A stretch of DNA of 64,000 nt from Ideonella benzenivorans. GTDB lineage: Bacteria; Pseudomonadota; Gammaproteobacteria; Burkholderiales; Burkholderiaceae_C. The DNA lies in the NCBI RefSeq assembly GCF_020387415.1, contig NZ_JAGWCB010000008.1:263690-327689 (forward strand), written 5' to 3'. Under the pieces are notes generated by a model, which was not told where the DNA came from, searched no databases, and saw nothing but the letters and a program-made list of their open reading frames with translations. A program made the translations under genes and the position numbers. Positions 20,851-30,078 of the stretch are shown here, piece by piece. Each line of letters starts with the position of its first letter. The stretch's first letter is position 1.

Positions 20851-22668
20851 TCAGACCACGCTGTCCCAGGGGGCCGACAGGCGCACCGCGCCGTGGATGA
20901 TGCCGACCATGGAATAGGTCTGCGGGAAGTTGCCCCACAGTTCGCCGGTGGTGGCGTGCATGTCCTCGCTGAGCAGGCCGACGTGGTTGCGCCGGGCCAG
21001 CAGGGCCTCGAAGGACTCGCGGGCTTCCTCGCGCCGGCCGATGCGGGCCAGCGCATCCACCCGCCAGAAGGAGCAGACGTTGAAGGCCACCTCGGGCTTG
21101 CCGAAGTCGTCGGCCGCCTCGTAACGCCGCATGAAGGGGCCGTCGCACAGCGTGCGCTCCATGGCTTCGACGGTCTGGATGAAGCGCGGGTCGTTGGGCG
21201 GCAGAAAGCCGACCTCGCCCATCAGCAGCACGCTGGCGTCCAGGTCTTGGCCGCCAAAGCTATCGGTGAAGGCCTGGCGCTTGTCGCTCCAGGCGTGCGC
21301 CAGGATGTCGGCGTGGATCTTGGCGGCGCGGGCCTGCCAGAAGTGGGCCCGCTCGGGCAGACCCAGCGGGCCGGCGATGCGGGCCAGCCGGTCGCAGGCC
21401 GCCCAGCACATCAGCGTGGACGAGGTGTGCACGCGGGAGCGGGTGCGCAGCTCCCAGATGCCAGCGTCCGGCTGGTCGTGCAGGCGCCAGGCCTGTTCGC
21501 CCATGGCCTCCAGCGCGGCAAAGTCGGCGCTGTCGCCACGGCGGAACAGGCGGTGGTCATGGAAGGCCTGGGCCGCACCCAGCACGATGTTGCCGTACAC
21601 GTCGTGCTGGAAGTGCTCGTAGGCCTGGTTGCCCACCCGCACCGGGCCCATGCCGCGGTAGCCGGCGGCCTGCGGCACGATGGATTCGGGCAGGGCCCGC
21701 TCCAGGCCGATGCCGTAGAGCGGCTGCACGTGGTCGCCGGGCGTGCTGCGGATGACGTTGTAGAGCCAGTTCAGGTAGCTCTCCATCGTACCCACCTCGG
21801 ACAGGCCGTTGAGCGCCCGCACCACGAAGAAGGCGTCGCGCAGCCAGCAGTAGCGGTAGTCCCAGTTGCGGCCGCTGTTGGCTGCTTCGGGGATGCTGGT
21901 GGTCATGGCGGCGACGATGGCGCCCGTTTCCTCGTACTGGCAGAGCTTGAGGGTGATGGCCGCGCGGATCACCGCGTCCTGCCATTCCAGCGGCAGGGCC
22001 AGACGGTGGGTCCAGTTGCGCCAGTGCAGGCTGGTGGCTTCCTCGAAATCCCGGGCGGTTTCTTCGATGCCGCCGGACAGCGTCTCGTCCGGGCCCAGCA
22101 GCAGGCTGACCGGGCCATGCAGCGAGAACCAGGTGCCGTCCAGCAGGTAGGTCAGCGGCACGTTGGTGTTCAGACGCAGCGTGATGTCCGGCAGCACGAA
22201 GCGCAGGTGGTGGCTGCCGCGGGTCAGCGTGGGGGCGGTGGCACCCCAGTCACCGCGGGGCTTGACCGAGAAGCGCACCCGCGGGTGGCCGGCCAGGGGG
22301 CGCACGCGCCGGATCAGCTGGGCCGGGCGGAACACCCGCTCGCGGGTGATGAAGCGGGGCGCGAAGTCCACCACCTCGATGCCCTGGCCCTGGCCATCCC
22401 ACAGCCGGGTGCGCAGAATGGCGGTGCCGTCGTCGTACTGCTGCTCGGTGCGGGTCAGGCCTTCCAGCTCCACCGTCAGCGCGCCATCCAGCGGCAGGCC
22501 CTCGGCCGAGTGCAGCAGGGCATCGAACACCGGTGGGCTGTCGAAGCGGGGCAGGCAGGCCCAGACCAGGCTGGCCCGGTTGTCCACCAGCGCGCTGATC
22601 GCACAGTTGCCGATCAGCGCCAGATCCAGAGAGGCGGCGGGGCGGGGAGCAGCGGCGGGAGAGGTCAT
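20851..22668 (-). CDS. Glycoside hydrolase family 15 protein (glucoamylase/trehalase-like)
   Basis: 605-residue GH15 enzyme of the intracellular type often found with trehalose-phosphate synthase genes. An N-terminal beta-sandwich (about 15-230) precedes an (alpha/alpha)6 barrel with 'GRNWDYRYCWLRDAFF' (about 266-281) and the C-terminal 'LLSEDMHATTGELWGNFPQT' (about 568-587), where the acidic catalytic residues reside in the family. Substrate may be trehalose, glucan or a related disaccharide. It is divergent from otsA. The ATG at 22668 has GGAG 12 bases upstream. Confidence 0.88.
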   Translation of the reverse strand: MTSPAAAPRPAASLDLALIGNCAISALVDNRASLVWACLPRFDSPPVFDALLHSAEGLPLDGALTVELEGLTRTEQQYDDGTAILRTRLWDGQGQGIEVVDFAPRFITRERVFRPAQLIRRVRPLAGHPRVRFSVKPRGDWGATAPTLTRGSHHLRFVLPDITLRLNTNVPLTYLLDGTWFSLHGPVSLLLGPDETLSGGIEETARDFEEATSLHWRNWTHRLALPLEWQDAVIRAAITLKLCQYEETGAIVAAMTTSIPEAANSGRNWDYRYCWLRDAFFVVRALNGLSEVGTMESYLNWLYNVIRSTPGDHVQPLYGIGLERALPESIVPQAAGYRGMGPVRVGNQAYEHFQHDVYGNIVLGAAQAFHDHRLFRRGDSADFAALEAMGEQAWRLHDQPDAGIWELRTRSRVHTSSTLMCWAACDRLARIAGPLGLPERAHFWQARAAKIHADILAHAWSDKRQAFTDSFGGQDLDASVLLMGEVGFLPPNDPRFIQTVEAMERTLCDGPFMRRYEAADDFGKPEVAFNVCSFWRVDALARIGRREEARESFEALLARRNHVGLLSEDMHATTGELWGNFPQTYSMVGIIHGAVRLSAPWDSVV

Positions 22669-22698
22669 CAAGAAAGACTCCGGGTTCCGGGATGGAAC

Positions 22699-22741
22699 TT
22701 GAGATGATGGGGCTGTGGCACTATATATTTATACAAATATA
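22699..22741 (+). promoter_or_regulatory. Putative sigma-70 promoter of otsA overlapping an AT palindrome
   Basis: TTGAGA (22699-22704), 17-base spacer, TATATA (22722-22727). The -10 overlaps a perfect inverted repeat, TATATTT-ATAC-AAATATA (22724-22741), a plausible operator. This is the most AT-rich short stretch in the neighbourhood and lies between the divergent GH15 and otsA genes. Confidence 0.55.
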
Positions 22742-22800
22742 AAGAAGCGCGTTTCCAATGACCGCCAGGCACGACCGGCGGAGAAGGGTTCATCCCAGGC

Positions 22801-25200
22801 ATGTTCAAGACACTGCGACTTCAGCTTCGGTTCCTCCTGCCCCTGACGGTGACCTTGGTGGCGGCGGCGTACTTGGCGGTACCGTTGCTGGACCAGGTGA
22901 CTTTGCGCTGGTTTGCCCGCGATCTCAACAGCCGTGGGGCGCTGGTGGCCGGCACCTTGTCGGACAACGCGGCCGAGGCGATCACCAGCGGGTATTTCGG
23001 GCGGCTGCGCGCCATGATGGAACGGGTGGCGCAGGATGAGCGGCTGTTCGCCATGGGGCTGTGCAGCCCGAGCGGTGATTGGCTGGTGCGCACCTCCGGT
23101 TTCCCGGCCGACCTGAGCTGCCGGCGGGCCGAAGAGGTGGCGGCCCAGCCGGAACACCGTCTGGCGCTGGCCGGCGGGCCCGTCCACCTGGGGGTGCACC
23201 CGGTGATGGGGTTGCCGCCGGCGGCGCCGGTGGCGCAAACCCCGATGACGGCGGCCTCTTCGGCGGCCCAGGCCTCCAGCCTGTTCGTCGGGCCGCTGAT
23301 CGAACCGCGGGCGCAGCCCGAGGACACCGCGCCCATCCTGCTGGGCGAGCTGGTGCTGGTTCATGACCTCAGCTTCATCGAGCGCCGCAGCCAGGACACC
23401 CGGCGCTATCTGATCGTCTTCCTGGCGGTGCTGGGCTTCGTGATCGCGCTGATCACGATGGTGGTGGCGCAGCTGAGCTGGCGCGGCTGGGTCAACGGCG
23501 TGCGTGCCATCCTGCGGGGCGAGGGCCTGCTCACCCCAATGGTGCCGGCGCCGGAACTGGCGCCGTTCGCCAAGGAGATGCAGCTGCGCCTGCGCGACCT
23601 GGAGGACGAGTACCGTCGCCTGCAGGGGCCGGAATCCGACTGGACGGCCGAGCGGCTGCGGGCCCTGCTGCACACCCAGCTGCGGGGAGACCAGGTGATC
23701 GTGGTTTCCAACCGCGAGCCCTACATCCATGAGCGGGGCGAGAACGGCAGCGTGGTCGTGCGCCGCCCCGCCAGTGGTCTGGTCACCGCGGTGGAGCCGG
23801 TGATGCGGGCCTGCTCGGGCACCTGGATCGCCCACGGCAGCGGCAGTGCCGACCGCGAGGTGGTGGACGACCGCGACCGCGTGCCGGTGCCACCGGGGCA
23901 CGACGACTACTACCTGCGGCGCATCTGGCTGTCCCCGGACGAGGAGCGCGGCTATTACTTCGGCTTTGCCAACGAAGGGCTCTGGCCGCTGTGCCATGTG
24001 GCGCATGTGCGGCCGGTGTTCCGGGAAAGCGACTGGGAGGCCTACAAGGCCGTGAACCAGCGCTTTGCCGACGCGGTGGTGGCCGAGGCCCGCAGCGAGG
24101 ACCCGGTGGTGCTGGTGCAGGACTACCACTTCGCGCTGCTGCCGGCCATGGTGCGCGAGAAGCTGCCGCAGGCCACCATCCTGACCTTCTGGCACATCCC
24201 CTGGCCGAACCCGGAGTCCTTCGGTATCTGCCCGTGGCGCAAGGAGCTGCTGCAGGGCATGCTGGGTTCCACCATCCTGGGCTTTCACACCCGCTTCCAC
24301 TGCCGCAACTTCATGGAGACGGTGGACCGCTACCTGGAGGCGCGCATCGAGCAGGAGCACTCGACCATCTCCTACCAGGACAAGGAGACGCTGGTGGAGG
24401 CCTACCCGATCTCCATCGAGTGGCCGAGCGCCGCCACCGTGGCGAGCTGGGGCCCCGTGGCCCAGTGCCGCCAGCGGGTGATCGAACGCCTGGGCCTGCC
24501 CGAGGACGTCTGCCTGGCCGTCGGGGTGGACCGTTTCGACTACACCAAGGGCATCCTGGAGCGGCTCAACGCGGTGGAGCGCCTGCTGGAAAAGCACCCG
24601 GACTGGATCGGCCGCTTTGTCTTCGTCCAGGTGGCCGCGCCCACCCGCAGCTCGCTGGAGGAATACCGCAGCTTCCAGGAGCGCATCGAACGCCTGACCC
24701 ACCGCATCAACGAGCGCTTCGGCCGCCCGGACTACCAGCCGGTGCACCTGCTGGCCCAGCACCATGAGCCCGAGAAGGTCAACGAGCTGTTCCGCGCCGC
24801 CAACATCTGCGTGGTGACCAGCCTGCACGACGGCATGAACCTGGTCAGCAAGGAGTTTGTCGCGGCGCGCGACGACGAGCAGGGCGTGCTGCTGCTCAGC
24901 CGCTTTGCCGGTGCGGCCCGCGAGCTGACCGAGGCCCTGATCGTGAACCCCTACCACGTCGAGGAGACGGCCGACGCCCTCTACCAGGCCGCCACCATGC
25001 CCTCGGCCGAGCAGCGCGAGCGCATGGCCAGCCTGCGCAGCACGGTGCATGAGTTCAATGTGTACCGCTGGGCCGGCCACATGTTGAGCGACGCTGCGCG
25101 CTGGCGCCTGCGGGCCCGGGTCGAAGCACGGGTGCGGCGCTTCCAGAACGCCGGCCCTTCATCGAACTCTGACCTGCGTCCCGCATCGGATCACCCATGA
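22801..25200 (+). CDS. otsA: Trehalose-6-phosphate synthase with N-terminal membrane sensor-like module
   Basis: Makes trehalose-6-phosphate from UDP- (or ADP-) glucose and glucose-6-phosphate (GT20). The GT20 domain begins near residue 298 ('[10 protein letters not shown]') and shows 'DYHFALLP', '[10 protein letters not shown]', '[11 protein letters not shown]' and '[14 protein letters not shown]'. Unlike ordinary OtsA (about 460-500 residues) the protein has 799 residues. TM1 (about 8-30) is followed by an extracytoplasmic region of about 170 residues, TM2 (about 202-225) and a HAMP-like linker (226-275). This is the layout of a membrane receptor. Its stop overlaps the otsB start. Confidence 0.93.
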   Translation: MFKTLRLQLRFLLPLTVTLVAAAYLAVPLLDQVTLRWFARDLNSRGALVAGTLSDNAAEAITSGYFGRLRAMMERVAQDERLFAMGLCSPSGDWLVRTSGFPADLSCRRAEEVAAQPEHRLALAGGPVHLGVHPVMGLPPAAPVAQTPMTAASSAAQASSLFVGPLIEPRAQPEDTAPILLGELVLVHDLSFIERRSQDTRRYLIVFLAVLGFVIALITMVVAQLSWRGWVNGVRAILRGEGLLTPMVPAPELAPFAKEMQLRLRDLEDEYRRLQGPESDWTAERLRALLHTQLRGDQVIVVSNREPYIHERGENGSVVVRRPASGLVTAVEPVMRACSGTWIAHGSGSADREVVDDRDRVPVPPGHDDYYLRRIWLSPDEERGYYFGFANEGLWPLCHVAHVRPVFRESDWEAYKAVNQRFADAVVAEARSEDPVVLVQDYHFALLPAMVREKLPQATILTFWHIPWPNPESFGICPWRKELLQGMLGSTILGFHTRFHCRNFMETVDRYLEARIEQEHSTISYQDKETLVEAYPISIEWPSAATVASWGPVAQCRQRVIERLGLPEDVCLAVGVDRFDYTKGILERLNAVERLLEKHPDWIGRFVFVQVAAPTRSSLEEYRSFQERIERLTHRINERFGRPDYQPVHLLAQHHEPEKVNELFRAANICVVTSLHDGMNLVSKEFVAARDDEQGVLLLSRFAGAARELTEALIVNPYHVEETADALYQAATMPSAEQRERMASLRSTVHEFNVYRWAGHMLSDAARWRLRARVEARVRRFQNAGPSSNSDLRPASDHP

Positions 25201-25967
25201 GGCATTTGTTCAGTCCGGAAGGCGAGGCGGCCCTGGTCGCCGCCCTCCAATACCAGCCCCTGCTGGCCTTCGATTTCGATGGCACCCTGGCGCCCATCGT
25301 CCCCCGGCCGGGCGACGCCCGGGTGTCCCGGGCGGTCGCGGGGCGTCTGAGCCAGCTGATGCGCTGGCTGCCGGTGGCCATCGTCACCGGCCGGCGGGTC
25401 GAGGATGTGCGCGAGCGGCTGGGCTTCGTGCCCAGCTACGTGGTGGGCAACCATGGCGCGGAGGACGAGGCCGACCCGGCGGTGGGCCAGGCCTTGTGCG
25501 AGGCGTTGGACAGCGCGCGCGAGTTGCTGCTGCAGCGTGAACCGGTGCTGAAGGCGGCCGGCGTCAGCGTGGAGGACAAGCAGCAGTCGATCGCCTTGCA
25601 CTACCGGCTGGCGCGTGACCGCGACCGGGCCAGGCAGGTGATCGACGAGGTGCTGGAAGGCCTGGGGCCGACCCTCACCGTGTTCGGCGGCAAGTTGGTG
25701 GTCAACCTGACCCCGGCCGATGCGCCGGACAAGGCCCATGCCGTGCGCACGCTGGTGGCCCGCAGCGGCGCGGGCGGGGCCTTGTTCGCCGGCGACGACC
25801 TGAACGACGAACCGGTGTTTGCCGCCGCGGCGCCGCACTGGCTGACGATCAAGATCGGTCGCGAGCCTGCCCACACCCGTGCGGCCTTCTTCCTGGAGAA
25901 CCCGGCCGAGATGGCCTTGCTGCTGGAACGCATCCTGGGCCTGGTGCCCAAGCTGCTGGCGCGCTGA
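25197..25967 (+). CDS. otsB: Trehalose-6-phosphate phosphatase
   Basis: HAD-superfamily phosphatase that converts trehalose-6-phosphate to trehalose, completing the OtsA/OtsB pathway. The 256-residue protein has the catalytic DFDGTLAP (about 24-31), motif II 'VAIVTGRR' (about 60-67), the cap region, and motif IV 'FAGDDLNDEPVF' (about 198-209). The ATG overlaps the otsA stop (ATGA), indicating coupled translation. Confidence 0.95.
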   Translation: MRHLFSPEGEAALVAALQYQPLLAFDFDGTLAPIVPRPGDARVSRAVAGRLSQLMRWLPVAIVTGRRVEDVRERLGFVPSYVVGNHGAEDEADPAVGQALCEALDSARELLLQREPVLKAAGVSVEDKQQSIALHYRLARDRDRARQVIDEVLEGLGPTLTVFGGKLVVNLTPADAPDKAHAVRTLVARSGAGGALFAGDDLNDEPVFAAAAPHWLTIKIGREPAHTRAAFFLENPAEMALLLERILGLVPKLLAR

Positions 25968-25995
25968 GTCGGCCCTGCGGGTAGCATTCGGGCCC

Positions 25996-27267
25996 ATGAG
26001 TCTACGCATATCGCTGCCCTACGAGTGGCAGATCGGCTGGCGCTACACCCGCGCCGGCCGCGCGGGCCGGCGCAACGGCTTCATTTCCTTCATCTCCTTC
26101 GTCTCGGTCATCGGCATTGCGCTGGGGGTGGCGGCGCTGATCATCGTGCTCAGCGTGATGAACGGCTTTCAGAAGGAGGTGCGTGACCGCATGCTGTCGG
26201 CCATTCCGCATGTGGAGCTGCTGTCGCCCAACGGGGACGCGCTGCCGGACTGGCAGGCCCTGGCCCGGCAGGCCCGGCAACAGCCGGAGGTGCAGGCGGC
26301 CGCGCCGTTCATCGCCGTGCAGTCGCTGCTGGCCCGGGGTGAGGACATGCGCGGCACCATGGTGCGCGGCGTGGAACCGGCCGACGAGGGCGGCGTGACC
26401 GACCTGGCCGCACAGCTCAAGCGCGAAGGCGTGCTCGACCAGCTGCAGCCCGGGTCCTGGAAGATCGTGCTGGGCAGCGAGCTGGCGCGTTCGCTGGGCG
26501 TGCGCGAAGGCGACCCGGTGACGCTCATCGCCCCGGGCGGGCAGGTGACGCCGGTTGGCGTGTCCCCGCGCCTGAAGCAGTTCACCGTGGCCGGCGTGTT
26601 CACCGTGGGCCACTTCGAATATGACAGCGCGCTGGCCCTGGTGAACCTGGACGACGCCGCCCGGCTGTACCGCGTGGGTGGACCCACCGGCGTGCAGCTG
26701 CGCCTGAAGGACGTGCAGGAGGCCCGGCGCGTGGGCGCGGACCTGGCGGCCCGCCTGGGCGACCAGGTGCTGGTGCGTGACTGGACCCGCACCAACGCCG
26801 CCTGGTACGACGCGGTGCAGATCGAGAAGCGCATGATGGCCATCATCCTGACCCTGATCGTCGCGGTGGCCGCCTTCAACCTGGTGTCCACGCTGGTGAT
26901 GACGGTGACCGACAAGCGGGCCGACATCGCCATCCTGCGCACGCTGGGGGCCAGCCCGCGCTCCATCATGGGCATCTTCGTGGTGCAGGGCGCGGCGGCC
27001 GGGGTGATCGGCACCTTTGCCGGCGTGGCCGGGGGGCTGCTGGTGGCCTTCAACATCGACATCATCGTGCCGGCCATCGAGCACCTGCTGGGTGTGCACT
27101 TCCTGCCCGGCAGCGTCTACCTGATCAGCCGCATGCCCAGCGACCCGCAGGCGGCCGACATCGTGCCGATCGCGCTCATCTCGCTGGCCCTGGCCTTCCT
27201 GGCCACCCTGTACCCCAGCTGGCGGGCCAGCCGGGTCAACCCCGCGGAGGCCCTGCGCTATGAATGA
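25996..27267 (+). CDS. lolC: LolC/LolE-family lipoprotein-releasing ABC permease
   Basis: Inner-membrane permease of the Lol system, which extracts outer-membrane lipoproteins for transfer to LolA. The 423-residue protein has the MacB/FtsX topology: TM1 (about 29-54), a large periplasmic domain (about 60-270) and three C-terminal membrane segments. Only one permease gene precedes lolD, so the complex may be a homodimer (LolF-type) rather than the E. coli LolC-LolE heterodimer, unless a second copy lies elsewhere. The ATG at 25996 is chosen; the frame extends upstream into otsB. It overlaps lolD by 8 bases. Confidence 0.93.
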   Translation: MSLRISLPYEWQIGWRYTRAGRAGRRNGFISFISFVSVIGIALGVAALIIVLSVMNGFQKEVRDRMLSAIPHVELLSPNGDALPDWQALARQARQQPEVQAAAPFIAVQSLLARGEDMRGTMVRGVEPADEGGVTDLAAQLKREGVLDQLQPGSWKIVLGSELARSLGVREGDPVTLIAPGGQVTPVGVSPRLKQFTVAGVFTVGHFEYDSALALVNLDDAARLYRVGGPTGVQLRLKDVQEARRVGADLAARLGDQVLVRDWTRTNAAWYDAVQIEKRMMAIILTLIVAVAAFNLVSTLVMTVTDKRADIAILRTLGASPRSIMGIFVVQGAAAGVIGTFAGVAGGLLVAFNIDIIVPAIEHLLGVHFLPGSVYLISRMPSDPQAADIVPIALISLALAFLATLYPSWRASRVNPAEALRYE

Positions 27268-27961
27268 CGTGATCCTGGAAGCCACCGGCCTGCACAAACG
27301 CTATGTGGAAGGCCCGCTGGACGTGCATGTGCTGCGCGGCGTGGACCTGCAGGTGCGCGCCGGCGAGACGCTGGCCATCGTCGGTGCCTCGGGTTCGGGC
27401 AAGAGCACGCTGCTGCACCTGCTGGGTGGGCTGGACGCGCCCAGCCAGGGCGCGGTGACGCTGATGGGCAAGCGCCTGGACACGCTGAGCGCCGCGGAGC
27501 AGGGTGCCTGGCGCAACCAGCACCTGGGCTTTGTCTACCAGTTCCACCACCTGCTGCCCGAGTTCAGCGCGCTGGACAACGTGGCCATGCCGCTGCGCAT
27601 CCGGCGCGAGAGCGTGGAGGCCGCTCAAGCTGCGGCCCGCCAGGCGCTGGCGGCGGTGGGCCTGGGCGAGCGGGTGTTGCACCGGCCGTCCGAGCTCTCC
27701 GGCGGGGAGCGCCAGCGGGTGGCGCTGGCGCGGGCGTTGGTGGCCCAGCCGGCCTGCGTGCTGGCCGATGAGCCGACCGGCAACCTGGACCGCGAAACGG
27801 CCGACCGGGTGTTCGACCTGATGCTGGGCCGCGCGCGGGAGCAGGGGCTGGCCTTCGTGCTGGTGACCCATGACCCTGCGCTGGCGGCGCGCTGCGACCG
27901 CGTGGTGCGCATGCAGGCCGGCCAGCTGCTGGCCGCAGAGGCCCCTGCCGAATACCTCTGA
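27260..27961 (+). CDS. lolD: Lipoprotein-releasing ABC transporter ATPase LolD
   Basis: ATPase driving the Lol lipoprotein extractor. The 233-residue protein has Walker [10 protein letters not shown] (about 43-51), Q-loop '[13 protein letters not shown]', signature LSGGERQR (about 147-154) and Walker B '[10 protein letters not shown]'. The Q-loop text and spacing match LolD rather than generic MacB. It overlaps the permease gene. Confidence 0.95.
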   Translation: MNDVILEATGLHKRYVEGPLDVHVLRGVDLQVRAGETLAIVGASGSGKSTLLHLLGGLDAPSQGAVTLMGKRLDTLSAAEQGAWRNQHLGFVYQFHHLLPEFSALDNVAMPLRIRRESVEAAQAAARQALAAVGLGERVLHRPSELSGGERQRVALARALVAQPACVLADEPTGNLDRETADRVFDLMLGRAREQGLAFVLVTHDPALAARCDRVVRMQAGQLLAAEAPAEYL

Positions 27962-27974
27962 CCCGGCCCCCCCG

Positions 27975-28793
27975 ATGTGGATCGACACCCACTGCCACCT
28001 GGACGCCGCCGAGTTCGACCCGGACCGCGACGCCGTGCTGGCGCGTGCCCGGGCGGTCGATGTGACGATGCAGGTGCTGCCCGCGGTGGCGGTGGCCAAC
28101 TTCGATGCGGTGCGCACGCTGGCCCACCAGCATGGCCTGAGCTATGCGCTGGGCATCCACCCGCTGTACGTGGACCAGGCCGCCGACGAGGACCTGGACC
28201 GGCTGGCCGAGGCGCTGGATCGGCACCGGGACGACCCCCGGCTGGTGGCGGTGGGGGAGATCGGCCTGGACCACTTCGTGCCCGGCCTGGACCAGGGGCG
28301 CCAGGAGCGCTTCTACCTGGCGCAGCTGAAGCTGGCGCGCCAGGCCGGGCTGCCGGTGCTGTTGCATGTACGGCGCTCGGCCGATGCCTTGCTCAAGGGG
28401 CTGCGCCGGTTCGAGGGCGTGACCGGCATCGTCCATGCCTTCAACGGCAGCCACCAGCAGGCCCATGCCTTCGTGCGGCAGGGCTTTGTGCTGGGCTTTG
28501 GCGGCGCGATGACCTTCGAGCGGGCGCTCAACATCCAGGCCCTGGCGGCCGAGCTGCCGGCCGACGCGCTGGTGCTGGAGACCGACGCGCCGGACATCCC
28601 GCCGCAGTGGCTCTACCGCACGGCCGAACAGCGGGCGGCTGGCGAGCGCAGCCGCAACGAGCCCGGCGAGCTGCCGCGCATCGCCCGCACGCTGGCGGCG
28701 CTGCGCGACTGGACACTGGCGGCCACCGAGCTGGTCACCAGCACCAACGCCTGCACGGCCCTGCCGCGGCTCAAACCCTTGATTGAGGTCTGA
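27975..28793 (+). CDS. tatD: TatD family metal-dependent hydrolase
   Basis: 272-residue TIM-barrel amidohydrolase-type nuclease (TatD/YcfH group), with proposed roles in DNA repair and turnover. Metal-binding motifs are DTHCHLD at the N-terminus (residues 4-10), 'VGEIGLD' (about 93-99), 'HVRRS', 'GIVHAFNGS' and 'LETDAPDI' (about 203-210). The ATG at 27975 immediately precedes the conserved 'WIDTHCHLD'. It is 13 bases after lolD, on the same strand. Confidence 0.92.
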   Translation: MWIDTHCHLDAAEFDPDRDAVLARARAVDVTMQVLPAVAVANFDAVRTLAHQHGLSYALGIHPLYVDQAADEDLDRLAEALDRHRDDPRLVAVGEIGLDHFVPGLDQGRQERFYLAQLKLARQAGLPVLLHVRRSADALLKGLRRFEGVTGIVHAFNGSHQQAHAFVRQGFVLGFGGAMTFERALNIQALAAELPADALVLETDAPDIPPQWLYRTAEQRAAGERSRNEPGELPRIARTLAALRDWTLAATELVTSTNACTALPRLKPLIEV

Positions 28794-28797
28794 ACCC

Positions 28798-29295
28798 GTG
28801 CTGACCGGTTTCCCTCCGGTGGCCGACGCCGGCACCCGCCTGCTGGTGCTGGGCAGCTTTCCCAGCGTGGCCTCGCTGCAGGCGCAGCAGTACTACGCCC
28901 ACCCGCGCAACCAGTTCTGGCCGCTGCTCTCGGCCCTGTTCGGCCTGGACCTGAAGCCCCTGGCCTACGCCGAGCGCGTGGCCGCGGTGCAGGCCCGCGG
29001 CCTGGGCATCTGGGACGTCTATGCCGCCTGTGAGCGCGAGGGCAGCCTGGACAGCGCGATCCAGCAGGCTCAGTACAACGACTTCGCCGGCCTGATCGCC
29101 CGGCTGCCGCAACTGCGCGGCATCGCCCACAATGGCGGGGAATCGGCCCGGGCGCGGCGTTTCACCGCCTCGTTCGGCCTGCCGGTCTACCGCCTGCCTT
29201 CCACCAGCCCGGCCAATGCCAGCTGGTCCTTCGAGCGCAAGCTCGCCGCCTGGCGCGAGGTGTTCGCCCTGTGCGGTTTGCTCCCCACGACCTGA
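28798..29295 (+). CDS. DNA-deoxyinosine glycosylase (uracil-DNA glycosylase superfamily)
   Basis: 165-residue MUG/HDG-type glycosylase removing deaminated bases. The N-terminal 'LVLGSFPSVASL' and 'YYAHPRNQFWPLL' blocks and the C-terminal 'LPSTSPANASW' are diagnostic of the hypoxanthine-DNA glycosylase family. GTG at 28798 is chosen because GAGGT (28785-28789) sits 8 bases upstream; a TTG at 28783 overlaps tatD. Confidence 0.88.
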   Translation: MLTGFPPVADAGTRLLVLGSFPSVASLQAQQYYAHPRNQFWPLLSALFGLDLKPLAYAERVAAVQARGLGIWDVYAACEREGSLDSAIQQAQYNDFAGLIARLPQLRGIAHNGGESARARRFTASFGLPVYRLPSTSPANASWSFERKLAAWREVFALCGLLPTT

Positions 29296-29297
29296 TC

Positions 29298-30065
29298 ATG
29301 AAGAAGACCCGCGACGAGATGGTGGGCGCCACCATGTCCGAACTGGACGGTGTGCGCTACCTGCACCTGGACTCCATCTGGGTGCAGGGTGCCATGCGCA
29401 TCCGCAAGCCCCACGAACTGGAACTGGAATATGCCCAGCGCATGATGGCCTGGCTGCTCTGGCGCCCGCAGGAGGAGGTGGCCGAGGGCCACGCCGTGCA
29501 GCTGGGCCTGGGCGCGGCGGCGCTGACCAAGTTCTGCCACAAGGTGCTGCGCATGCAGACCACCGCAGTGGAGATCAACCCGACCGTGATCCACGCCTGC
29601 CGGCTGTGGTTTCGCCTGCCCGATGACGACGCCCGCCTGAGCGTGGTCAACGAGGACGCCGCCCGCTGGGTCAGCGACCCGGCCCACCGCCACACCGTGC
29701 AGGCCCTGAACGTGGACCTGTACGACCACGAGGCCGCCGCCCCGGTGCTGGACGACGAGGACTTCTACACCCATTGCCGCGATGTGCTGGACGAGGGCGG
29801 GCTGATGACGGTGAACCTGTTCGGCCGCCATTCCAGCTTCGCGCGCAGCGCCGGCGCCATTGCGCGGGCCTTCGGGTTGGATCAGGTCTGGAGCCTGCGG
29901 CCCACCAAGGAGGGCAACACCGTCATCGTCGCCGCCCGCCATGTAAAGGTGCCCGACCGGGAGGAATTGACCGCCCGCGCCGCTAACATCGAAGCGCGCT
30001 TCGGCCTGCCGGCTCGCAAGTGGCTGCGCATGGTGCGCCCGCTGGATCCGGCCGTGCTGGGCTGA
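29298..30065 (+). CDS. Spermidine synthase-like methyltransferase-fold protein
   Basis: 255-residue Rossmann-fold protein of the spermine/spermidine synthase superfamily. Visible elements are 'HAVQLGLGAAALTKF' (motif I region, about 64-78), 'VEINPTVI' with the acidic residue that binds the nucleoside (about 93-100), and 'LNVDLYDHEAAAP' (about 138-150). It is shorter than SpeE and lacks an obvious N-terminal beta domain, so polyamine synthesis is not certain. It begins two bases after the glycosylase stop and precedes the GspE-like gene by 13 bases. Confidence 0.75.
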   Translation: MKKTRDEMVGATMSELDGVRYLHLDSIWVQGAMRIRKPHELELEYAQRMMAWLLWRPQEEVAEGHAVQLGLGAAALTKFCHKVLRMQTTAVEINPTVIHACRLWFRLPDDDARLSVVNEDAARWVSDPAHRHTVQALNVDLYDHEAAAPVLDDEDFYTHCRDVLDEGGLMTVNLFGRHSSFARSAGAIARAFGLDQVWSLRPTKEGNTVIVAARHVKVPDREELTARAANIEARFGLPARKWLRMVRPLDPAVLG

Positions 30066-30078
30066 CGGCGCCGCCACC

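Noticed and set aside
18041-20917. 958-codon open frame on the plus strand across recJ and rpfE
   Set aside because: Antisense shadow: composition Gly/Gln/His/Val-rich, no domain, while recJ motifs are intact on the other strand.
20893-22707. 604-codon plus-strand frame opposite the GH15 gene
   Set aside because: Mirror of the GH15 gene in a high-GC context; no motif or ribosome binding site.
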